Shown piece by piece: positions 9,677 through 21,600 of a stretch of 64,000 nt of DNA (positions are counted from its first letter, which is position 1; each line of letters opens with the position of its first letter). The notes under the pieces were generated by a model. That model made no database searches. It saw only the letters and a program-made list of their open reading frames with translations, and was not told where the DNA came from. This DNA comes from Distichodus sexfasciatus. Its lineage: Eukaryota; Chordata; Actinopteri; Characiformes; Distichodontidae. The stretch lies in the NCBI GenBank assembly GCA_032718565.1, contig JAVGVS010000549.1:1-64000 (forward strand). The letters run 5' to 3'. The position numbers and the translations under genes were made by a program.

Positions 9677-12600
9677 ATGCTGAAGGTGATTGTGGAGAGC
9701 GCGAAAGGAATCCCCAAAAAGACCCTCGGCAACCCGGACCCCATCGCGGGCATCATTTATAAAGGTGAGTTTCTCCTGATTCCCGACTCGACTTTCCATT
9801 CAGGTGAACAAACTCTTAATGTTGCAGAAAACCTTTATTCGCGCACAAATCACTTATGAACATCTTGCTTTTAAGAGCTGATACAAGACTTCATACCTGT
9901 GCAAGTGACGTTTACAATAAAATCTGCGCGCATCTAACACCTCGTTATACATTGTGTCTCTCAGTAGATTTCCATATAAGGGTTGGAATGTGGCGCTGCC
10001 TGGAAAAACCATTCAGACTGAGAACATGAGAAACTTAGAAATAAATCTTATTGTTTATAGTGGGTTTAGTGGTTTCTAATGTTTTTGTGAAGCGTCTAAA
10101 GAGAGTTTGTTCCGCACTGTACTGCACCTCATGGGGTTTAAAGTAAAACAGATGCTGCATTGCAGGCTGAAGGTCAGGGTTTGATTGTTGATACTAATTT
10201 GGCTGGACTCTTCCAGGTGAAAAAAAGAAAACAAAGGCCATCAACAATGAGTTAAATCCTGTTTGGAATGAGGTGAGTGTGTAAAACTGATGCGTCCCCA
10301 ATACTTCTGCTTTACCGAGTTGGTATAAATGTAATATTCTGTTACATACATGTTTTTTCCTCCACGTTTTAGGTCCTCGAGTTCGATTTAAAAGGTTCCT
10401 CGCTGGACTCCTCCTCCTACATTGATGTGGTTGTTAAAGATTATGAGACCATCGGGAAGGACAAGTATGTACCTTGCCTTTAGCAGTTTTTACAGGTCTT
10501 CATTTTTCACCTTGTGTAAAATCGAGGTAACATATGAGCCTCTAAGCTTGTCGTTTTCTCATGGTGTGTACTGTGGGGCCGTAGTTTTAACTTAAAAGTA
10601 AGCAAAGTTTTCACTTCTGCATGTAGGGCTTCATGTGAAAGGTGTGACATTTTGAAGGTTGTAATTATACGTATTATTATAAGCAAACAATCTGAACCCT
10701 GGGGCGATTTCTGTGTCTTTGGGGTTTAAACGTTTTTACTGGATGTATTTCTATGTGAACAAATCTCTTAGCATTGCAGAAGTGGCAATGAGATCACTGA
10801 AGTACTTAATGCAGATCGTTGAGGAGAGAGAGGCTCTTCCTTCCTTACTGACACACCCATCTGCCATGTCTGTACTTGCCATGTTATGTTAGATGTGGTT
10901 GTATCCAACCCGGCCAACCTAAAACACTCAGTTCTTTATGGCCGTTTCATTTGAGATGGGTGTGAAAAGATGCATGTCTCATGGGTGTGCCTTCAGCTCC
11001 AGAGATAAGATCACTTTATCCCAGGGAATGAGCTGAACTGCCAGATCTGTTGAAAGTCCGGCATCGACAAATCGTTCTTGCAATGAAGAAACACAGAATT
11101 GTGTTTTACCAAGGTGCAGTGCTGCTTAAATTGGGAGATTTTCCGTCTGCTGGCTTTTCCTGTTGAAGTCTGGGCCTGCAATGTGTTTCTTTTCCATTGA
11201 GTCATGGTGTGGTTTCTGTACGAGAAGCCTTTTTTGAGGAGATTTTCAGGCTGTGTACATTCAGTTTAACTAGAGTCTGTTGGCTGTGAGTAGTCTTGCA
11301 CCCTCAGGGAAAATTAATGAGAAACCTGCTTGTGAAGACTTGTTTCCGTAGGATTGGTGAGTGTTTTTGCCGAACTGTGTTCTGCATGGAAACACACTGC
11401 CTCAAGTTCTTGTAGAGGATTCTTGTAGAAAAGATGAGTTTGAGATTTGTTATTTAGATGTGACTCATGGCATCTTCCGGCTGAATTCCATTTGTTAGCC
11501 AAACAATCTATAAATATCTGATGGGGGTTTATCGCTGCTCAACTGGATTACAGATAAAATAAGACAATTTCCATCTTGGCACTTTTCTCTCTTATCATTA
11601 ATCCAATTCAGTAAACACAGCTTGTAGTGAACACCCTGAGAGGAGTTAAGGAAAACTGAATAACTGAATACACAGAATTACACAAGAACCTGAAGTGGAC
11701 TCCTTTTCACCTTTTTGAGGCCAGTGTTTATATCTGATCTTTCTCAAGAATGTGGATGACGAGTCGTTTTGTAGACAGGCCTAAAGGGGAAGAAATGTTT
11801 GTAACAGAGTCACAGACAGATCTATTTGCATTTCTTTTTTCAGCCCAGGAAAACTCATATCCTTTAATCCCTTAAGCATTGTTCCTCATCACGTTCACTA
11901 AATGTGCTTGTGTTGTTCAGACAAAAGCGCATTAACTCTATTGTGACGTAAGTTTGCAGTCATGGACATATGACACCGTATGGTCAACCACAGACTACGT
12001 TTAGAGACCGAGGAAGTGCAGAATTTTTGTCGTTTCGACGGCAGTGACTCAAGTTCAAAAATTGTAGTCTTTGTTGACTCGGTCGTACCAACTCCAGCAG
12101 AGAATAGTGCATAGTGTGCTGTTTTAAACACATCTTACATTGAATCGTTGCACGTTTGCATGTTTAAAGTACGTCCATGTCACTGCTGCAGTCTTCAAAG
12201 GTTGAGTCCTGCGACGCCACTGGTCGTGTTTCACTCTCTCATGTACTGTAGCGTAATTACTCACAGACCCCCGTCTCCCTCTTGCCCCGTTTAATGCCTT
12301 ACATCTGGCAAAGTAGTTTAGTGCAGGAGCCTTTCATTTAATTTGAGCACTATTATAGACTATATATTTATGTAAATTATATCCTACACATATGTACTAT
12401 ATCTGTACCATATACTAGAGGTCAACCGATATTGTTTTTTCAGGGCCGATATCGATACTGATTATTGCTAGTTGACGCAGCCGATAACCGATATTTGGAA
12501 CCAATATGCAAACCCCAAGCTGAAACTCTCCTCTGTCCTCTTCTCCTTCTCGGAGCTTCACGCTGCGCTCGTGTGTTAGTGTGGTGTGAGTGACAACAAG

Positions 12601-15600
12601 GCTTCAGCATTGATTGGCTACTACTTGTGTGACATATAGCCAATCAGAGACTGTTGTGGGCAGGAAATTAAATGAAGCAGCGAGTCGAGAGCAAACAACA
12701 CAGCGAGAAGAGACGGCAGTGGAGCCACAGTAGCGTCACCTTGTAATTACTTAATATCGATGATGGTCAAAATTAAACACAGAAACAAATAATCACCAAA
12801 ATACCTTATATCGGCTCCCGATAATCAGAACGGCCGATAATTGGTCGAACCTTACTATATACAGACTCAGAATGATATAGTGGGATCAATATTATATAAC
12901 TACATGTATAACTATACATACATAACTGTACACATAGTGTAAACATTTGTTTCTGTGTATTTTTCTCTATTTTTAATTCTTGTAAATTCTTAGATTTAAT
13001 TCTTGTAAATAGTTTTAACTTAATTTGTAATTAATTAGCAATTTTTATATTTTATTTGCACATTCCTAGGAATTATATAATGATTATGGAGTTGGCTGCG
13101 TGACCGGAAGGTCGCTGGTTCAAGTCCTGGACTGGTAAAGGTGCCACTGAGGTAGCCATGAGCAAGGTCCCATGTGCTGTGTCGGTGGTGTAGTGGTTAG
13201 GATACACACCTCTGAACCAAGGGGTTGTGGGTTTGAATCCTACCTCCAGCACTACCATCATTAGGCCCCTGTGCAAGAGCCTTAACCCCAAGTTGCTCCA
13301 GGAAAACAGATCTGGAAATGATAAAAATGAGTCGATCTGGATGAGTGTCTGCTAAATGCAGTAAATGTGTTGTGCTGTGGTGTGTTCACAATGACAAATA
13401 ATCACTCTCTAAATATGTGACATAAGGAGCATTGAATCTTGAACTACTACTGGTAAAATATCTGCTCTGACTGTAAGAAGAGTCGTAAAGGTCCATTTTG
13501 GGTTGTTATTATTATTATATTTGTTTTGATACCGCTCTAGATGGTCAAAAGACTAGAATTGCACAAGAAAGGTGGAAGATGTAAAACACATGAAGCTGGA
13601 ATAAGCCGTTGGCCGTTCAGAAACTCATTTAGAATACAGTCCTTCCTTTGTGTACGCATTCCTACTTTACTTTTAATACTTTACTTTTAATATAATGTAA
13701 ATTCCATGTAAATTATTGCTTACAGTGCACAGTGTTGTTGCGTGATGCCAACACTCCTAACTACATCAGCAGATCAGCAACAATATACATTTTTTCATAA
13801 ATTCATACAAATTGCTATTAATTAACGACTTTAGAAGTAGAAACTACACCTGGATTTTGTGTGATTGCTATAAAGAGATGAAATATGGAGTACAAAAGGT
13901 AAAAGGGAGAAATAAAGTAAACTAGCTGAAAAACTATGGACCGTGGCAGCAGGTTTAACATAAATCCAGATTAATCCGATAAATCCAATTTCGCAGGCCT
14001 TTTTTGAGATTGTTGCGACCTAACATGCCTGATTTCGCGGCAGCTTTTCTAAAAAATTGCTGTGTTATTAGGCATTTTGTTGCAATAAAGTTGCAGGAGC
14101 AAGTAAAAGATGCAAAAAATATTGTGATTTTGTCCCCCTTTATAATGATTCTTTAACAAGTAATTAAAATGAAGGGAACAAAACCACTATTACTTTTATT
14201 TAATTTAATTAATCATCTAGTTATTTTTGAAGGTAAATGTGAGGTGTTTTTATCACACGTTTTCTGTGTCTTCTAAACGTAACAAGGAAGTGAGTTTGCT
14301 AACGTACGGCTCAACGTTTTGCAGGAAACGACAATGATAATGGTAATTGGTCAGAATTGCACGTTAGTAATGAATTTGCGGGGAGTGGCTGAATTTGCGT
14401 TGATAGTTGCGATTGTGGTGGCGCAGTGGTTAGTGCTGCCACCTCACAGCGAGTAGGGCCTTTCTGTGTGGAGTTTGCATGCTCTCCCCACGTTGATGTG
14501 GGTTTCCTCCGGGTGCTCCGGTTTCCTCCCACAGTCCAAAGGTATGCGCTATAGGTTGATAGCAGAAAAGTTGTGTTAATGATCAAAATTGGACGGTAAT
14601 GATCAACCTGACCGGTCATTATGGTTTCCCGCAAAACGTTGAGCCATACGTCAGTGAACTCACTTCCTTCTTACGTTTAGAAGACGCAGAAAACGTGTAA
14701 TAAAAATGCCTAAGATTTACCTTCAAAAATAACTAGATGATTAACGGTTAATAAAAATAATAGTGGTTTTGTTCCCTTCATTTTAATTCATTGTTAAAGA
14801 GTCATTATAAAGGAGGACAAAATCAAAAAAATTTCCACAACTTTGACTTGCTCCCGCAACTTTATTGCAACAAAACACCTGAAAACACTGCAACTTCCAT
14901 CGCAACTTTTTAGAATTGCATTTTAGGCCGCAACAATTTTTAAAAACTCTGTAAGGACTAACAGATGGGAGGATATATAGTATTAGCAGTGTAAATTCTG
15001 GCAGCAGCTTTAGATGCTTAGAACTCCATCTTTCTTAGTGTTAGTCTAGTTTAGTCGATGAGAAGTAGTGTCATTTTAGTCAACTTTTAGTTGTTACTTC
15101 TTGTCAAAATCTCTTTAACATCTTGGGGCAGTAGGTAGTGTAGCGATTATGGAGTTGGCCCCGTGATTGGAGGGTCACTGGTTCAAGACCCTGACAGGTA
15201 AAGGTACCACTGAGGTACCACAGAAGGTCCTGGGTTCGATCCCTGGGTCGTCATGGAGTTTCTCCGTGTGGAGTTGGTGTGCTCTCCTCATATTCGCATG
15301 GGTTTTCTCCAGGTGCTCATGTCCTTGACGAACATCAAAAAATCAATTTTACCATGAAGTTTTATTTTCATCTTGGAACGTCATACAACTTGTGAGCACA
15401 AGATATTAACTTGAGTATGCAAGACTAAAATAGTTCACCTTACAGAACTACAATGGGCAAATAAAAGTAAGAGGATTTTTTGAGCGTAACTGTCAGGGAG
15501 TTGGACGTGTAATCGGAAGGTCACCAGTTTGAATCCCGACCTGGTAAAGGTACCACTGAGGTACTCATAAGCAAGGTACCGGCTCCCCGGGCGCTGTCAA

Positions 15601-18600
15601 AAAGCTGCCCACTGCTCCTTCATGGATGGGTCACATTTGGTTATGGGGCGCTGTGTGCTGCGCTGTGATGTGTTCTCAATCAGCCCAATTTGTTCAAGAG
15701 AAGGAATAAGAGGCTTTTAAAGGTGTGATAATACTGTAAATATGTATTGTGTGAATAAGGAGAGGGTTTGCCACATTAACCTTGTTTTCTTGTCTTTTTG
15801 TAGATTCATTGGCTCTGCCAAAATCTCCCTCAGAGATCTGTCCAGCGGTCAGAGGTCTCTCCCATCACGGAATGTTCCTCTTGTCAATGAGAAGAACCAA
15901 AATATAGGGGTAAGCTGTCCTGATGTCCGTCCTTCAATCGCCAAATCTGCTAGATTAAGACAAGCTGTATGAGTCTGGATTTGCACTGTTTCAGGCAACC
16001 ATCAATTTATTAATCGGATATGAGCCTCCAGCCGGTTCTCTGCCCAACCCTAATGTTCAAGTTGATGGAGACGTCCCAAACGGAGAGACAGGTCAGTCCC
16101 TGTGGCTTTCCAATATCGTCTAAAAAAGTGTTGAATGAAACAGCACAGATTTTACCATGGTTTACATGATTTTGGTGTTCCCGGGCACTGCCCTTGTCAG
16201 CTGCCCACTGCTCCATCATGGGTGGGTTAAATGCAGAGGTCACATTTCGTTGTGGTGCACTGTGTGCTGTGGTGTGTTCACAATGACAAATAATCACTCA
16301 CTTTCAGTTCACACATTTTGTTCTCGGTAACGGAGTTGTAACAGTGGTAAAAGTAATTACTGAACAAAATAATGCTGTTTATTCGTAACGCTGTTGTTTT
16401 CATCAGTGGAAATGACATATCAGGATATTAGATTTTGGTCATATCACGCAGACCTAACATGAAGTGAAGAACTTTGAGTACCCGGTTGCAACGGCAGTGT
16501 GTTGGATGTATTTAGTCAGGAAGTGAATATTTTTTGTCCTTGGAGTTGATGTAATGGAAGCATAAGAAATGGATTGGCATAAAAATTTGAGTGTCTCTAA
16601 CGAAGACCAGATTGTGAAGATGACTAAACTGCTGCGTCAGAGACATCTCCAAAACTGTAGCAGCTCTTGTGTGATGTTCCCACTCTACAGTGATCAAGGA
16701 ACTAGCAAAAAAAAGTGGTCCAACTTGGGGTTTAGGACCTGGTTCAGGGGCCCAACAGTGGTGTGTGGGATTTAAACCTCCCATCTTCTGGTTACCAACA
16801 CCAGATTCCAGCTGCTTAGACCTCATGCTGACGCTGTCTCTGGTAGAACGATGTCAGAACACACAGTAGCATCACAGTTTAGTCCAAACGTACTCAGCGT
16901 TAGGGGTTATAATGTTATGGCTGATCAGTGTATAAAACGTTTTAGATGGGTTTTAATGTAACAGTGTTTTGCTGGTTCTGTGTAAATATCTTAAGAAATT
17001 TTGTCAGAAACATATTCACTCAAAACCACTTCCTGCACACTGGATAAGGTCTCTGTTGTCCTGCTTTATCTGATTATGACCAGCTCTCATTTGTTTGGGT
17101 TGGTCTGGCTCACTGGACCCACGCTACACCTCTGGAACTAGAGCCTGAACGCGTTCTGCATTTTGCCGGCACAGTCTACTTTAATACCAATGCAAATGAC
17201 TGATGCAAATCAGTGGCAGAACATGCTGGAGGAAAACAAGAGACGACACACTCAACAACTGACCATTCTAGCTCCCACCTGATCTATACTGCATAGCGTA
17301 GGGTGGTGTGGTCAGCCGCATAAAGCTATAAAATTGCATGATCTATTGTTCTCGGCTAATAAAATAGCAACGAGCAGCATAGATGTTCAGCTTGGGTCAT
17401 TTCTTGGATTTGCTGATTTCATGATGGTCGATGCACCAAAAATATCATTCTCACCTTAAACATCTGACTGTGATACAGTGTCTTGATGACCACAATCACA
17501 ATCTGCATTTTCATACCCACTACCTCTCTGTGTGTTCACGGCAATTACTTAAAAAATGGTAAAGATACAATTTTCACTATTTCATAAGAAACTAATTTTC
17601 CAGCTGTTATAGCTGAGCATATTTACAGTTCAAACTTCATCAGAGGGCAAAAAAAATCTAAACAAAACTAGAGAAATGCCAAGAAAACGCCAGCGTGATT
17701 GCTCAGGTTTTGTAGTTGTGACATGAAAACAGGCCGAGTAGAAAGACTTTGATTAAAATGCATTGAAGTGAATGGGGAAAGAACAAGGGATGATAAAAGT
17801 AAGAAAAAGACAATTTTTGAGTCTCAAATCCTGCGTTTCTTTGGGAAAAATAAACGACAGGGTTTGCTGCTGCATTTTGCATCTGCTCAATTGTGTAAAT
17901 GTTACTGTTCGTTTTGCTCTCTAGCTGCTTCCCCTGCTGGAAAGGAGGGCACTGATGGTGAGGAGGAGACTACAGACTGGGGTGAGCCGAGAGCCCCCGG
18001 AGAGCCCCCGGCCGCTGGGCAGTCGGGACGAGTTCCCCAAAGATTGGCACGCACCAGTCGGAAGAGGCAGAGAGCTCTGGCCAACAAACCTCAAGATTTT
18101 CAGGCATGTCTTTCCTGAGTCAAAGTAAACTATATCATCACATGTATACGAGCGTTCAGACGAAACAACGTGGCTCCAGTTTTTAAAGAGCACAAAGAAG
18201 GCATGTGAAATATACATATATAAATGAAATATAAAATATAAACTCTAAACTAGAGGTAGAAAAAGAAAATTTGCAATTTTAGTTACGTGACAATTAATAA
18301 TATGTGTTAATATTGCAGCAGCAGTCAAGTGTTGAAAAACTACAATTACAATCCTGGAATGTGTTTTTGTGCATTAAATGTGCACAAGATCTGCAGCAGT
18401 TTAATATGAATATTTTAAACAGACACAGCATTAGCCTGATGAACAGCAGCACTTCGTCTCAGTTTGTATGAGTCACAGCACCTCATTCACCAACTGTTCT
18501 TGGGAAGAAACGTATGCACTATTCACAAAGGTTCTGGAATTGTCTTAGTCAAGATTTGTTAATTAAAGAATCTCTGAATGCAGTTCTTATGCAAAAGGTT

Positions 18601-21600
18601 TATTGCTTGCATGCCTGTGGTTTAGCTTATCGGGTGTTTTTTACTTCTTTTTTTCGCCATTGTTCAAAATTATTTTAATTATTTTACAAAAGATGTTTGG
18701 TAAAAAAATAAATACACATTACAGCAACAATACGACTATTTCACAGCTGCTGAAAGACTGGACGTTTTCCGCCATCTTTATCATTTTGGCCTTTTCTGTC
18801 AACTATGTGCACAGTTCTGCATTCTCATGGCCTTTTATGGGGATTTAATGAAGAAGAAGCAGCAACGCACTTTCACTTTATGAAGATGAAATGATTCATC
18901 ATAAATACCAACTGTTTGAGAACAGTTCACAAATCTGACCTATACTCTGGGCGGTTGGTAGTGTAACAGTTAGGGAGCTGGCTTTGTGATCTGATGACCT
19001 CCCGTTCAAGTAAGGGTACCACTGAGGTACTCATGAGCAGGGTGCCCACTCCAAGCACTGCTTCCCGGGTGCTGCCCTTGTCAGCTGCCCACTGTTCCTT
19101 CATGAATGGGTCAAACGCAGAGGTCACATTTGGTTCACATGTGGTGCACTGTGTGAACATTTTCTTAGAAACTTTCTTAAGAAATAAACCTGATATCGGT
19201 GAATGAAGTTAAAGATCTAGTAAAGTTCATCGTCTCAAATGTGCGTTTCTTATTTTTCAGATTCGCGTTCGTGTCATCGAGGGACGCCAGCTGCCTGGCA
19301 ATAACATCAAACCGGTCGTCAAGGTCAGCGTTTGTGGACACACTCACAGGACACGGATCCGGAGAGGAAACAATCCATTTTTTGATGAGGTAAGACACTT
19401 CTGAACATGCTCTGCTTAAGATCAGTGAGGTGCTAAACGCGTTTTAGAAGTTTGCTTTGCTGCAGTGTGTCATTCCATCCTGACTTTCTGAAGACTTTCA
19501 GTTCCCTCCTGCCCTTGTCGAGGCCCAACGCTGTCGATTCTCTGCGTTCTTCTCCTCCTGACCTCTTTGGCTCTTGTTCACTCGCTTCAGTAATTCTATA
19601 AAATCTTCCCTTACTACAGTGCTTCCCACACGTCAGCTGCCCTCTGCTCTTTCACGGATGGGTCAAATGTAGAGGTCATATTTGGTTGTGGAGTGCTGTG
19701 TGCTGTGCTGTGTTCACAATGACAAATAATCACTCATTTTAAAATTAACTCACATCATGGAATATTCTAATAATGTAATCTAATGTAATCCGACAAATAA
19801 AGGGATTGAGGAACGCTCAAAAATGTGGAAGATCTTAAGTGAAAGTGAGTGATTATCTGTCACTGTGAACACACCACAGCACGCAGTGCACCAGCGGCGT
19901 TCAGCACTTTATTATGCCAGTCCTCGGAGTGGCGCGCGGGGGATTGTGGGAAATGTAGTTCTCTCCCAGAAAGACCAAAAGCAGCTTTTTTTATGAGCCA
20001 AAATGAGTTTAAATTCGTTCGAAATAATACTTGATTATAAAAAGAATCGATAGCTGCAGCTCTAAATGCCAAGAGGAATTCCACTTTAATGATGGCAGTG
20101 ATTTCTTGTACAGATCTTCTTCTACAATGTCAACATGCTGCCTTCAGACCTGCTGGATGAAAACATCTACATTCGGGTAAGAAGGAGAATGCGGTTTTGT
20201 TTGTCTTTTAAAGTCCTGTTTCTCACTGCCTTATTTGGTGTTTGCTGGAGAGTTTTGCTCCTACTCGTGGCCCAGTTACTCCAGACATTTTGTGCTATAA
20301 AATCTGGATCAAATTTGTTTGAGACTGTAATTTTCTCCCTGTAGGTTTACAACTCATTTTCTCTGAGATCAGACAGCCTTCTGGGGGAGTTTAAGGTAAT
20401 TTGCAGTGCGCTTACAAACTTTTCAAAACTTTGAAGCCTTCATTCATTTATTCGTTTATTTCTGTTTGTAATGTCCGTGCAACACGTATATAACAAGCTA
20501 CATCATTACTAATTTAAATATAATTACTCCTTTTAACAGCTGGATGTTGGCTACGTCTATGATGAGCCTGGTATGTGGTTTTTATTTACTGTGTGTGGCT
20601 ATACATCCCTGTGTAAGCTTTAGATCATGATAAATTATATTTAGTAAAGAACTCATCTGGACACAACATTGGACTTCATTCAACAATATCATTTGAAGTT
20701 TTGCTTACATTTGCTCTTAAAAGTCCCATATTTTACACTTTTTCAACAAGTTAAGAGTCTCCACTAAATTGAGCTCCACTAAACATCTCTAAAGTAGTTT
20801 GCTGTAAATACCTCTCAGATTAGGCATTTTCACCACTCCTCAAAATCTTGCACGACTGTAACATATAAACTAACAGTGTAAATTGCAAGTTTCATCACAA
20901 TTCAGTTTTATGTGGATTCAACAGACAGCGATTGGACATTTGCTGATATCACAAAGTTTGCTATGATGCGATTTTGGTTCGATTAAGTTCAGGTGTCAGT
21001 AATTGTTATCATATGATTTAACACTTCCATTCTTATAAAATCATTACATGATCATAAAATTTATTCCTGAGCTCAACCAGACATTTAAATATGGGGTGTT
21101 GGTGGCCTAGTGGTAGGTCACTTGCCTTGGGACCGAGAGGTTATGGGTTCGAATCTGACCTCTGGCGTTGCCAACACTGGGTCCCTGAGCAAGACCCTTA
21201 ACCCTAAGTTGCTCTCAGGGGGACTGTCCCTGAAATTAGGAAATGTAAGTCGCTCTGGAAAAGAGTGTCTGCTAAATGCTGTAAATGTAAATATTCAAAA
21301 ATAACCTTCTCATTACATAAAAAATAGATCTCCTCTTAAAGCTCCCACATTGACCAGGAATCAAAGAACAAATAAGGCACAAATAATAAACAATATATAA
21401 ATAGAATATAAAATATACACTTTAAACTAGAAATGGAGTATTAAATATAAACTTTGAACTATTTGCACAACCGTTAAACATGTATATATCACTGGTTACT
21501 TTTTAACTAACTATATCTGTACAAATTATTGAAAAGTATTGCACAGAATGGTTCTCCAATGCTGCTATAATATCTGTACAAACTTAAATTTCAGTCAGAC

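Larger units (their letters stand above)
9677..15909 (+). other. myof: myof exons 1-4: C2A domain (residues 1-114)
   Basis: Start ATG at 9677 has A at -3. Exon 1 ends in Asn19-Pro-Asp21-Pro, a calcium-loop Asp of the first C2 domain. Exon 2 gives EKKKTKAINNELNPVWNE, the classic C2 strand with NPVWNE. Exons 3-4 give VVVKDYETIGKDK and the final C2 strands. Intron 3 (10465-15803) is the largest in the 5' half and holds many repeats. A signal peptide is absent, as expected for a tail-anchored ferlin. Confidence 0.9.
15995..18103 (+). other. myof: myof exons 5-6: acidic/Pro-rich linker between C2A and C2B (residues 115-206)
   Basis: Exon 5 starts ATINLLIGYEPPAG, the end of the C2A module. Exon 6 is an acidic then proline-rich linker (GTDGEEETTDWGEPRAPGEP) followed by a basic patch TSRKRQRALANKPQDFQ, matching the conserved NKPQDFQ that precedes C2B in ferlins. 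Exon 6 ends CAG followed by GCATGT, a non-canonical GC donor. Confidence 0.9.

Noticed and set aside
13985..14960. CRISPR-like or regulatory inverted repeat array
   Set aside because: The arms match a third dispersed copy at 46263-46714, so this is a pair of transposons.
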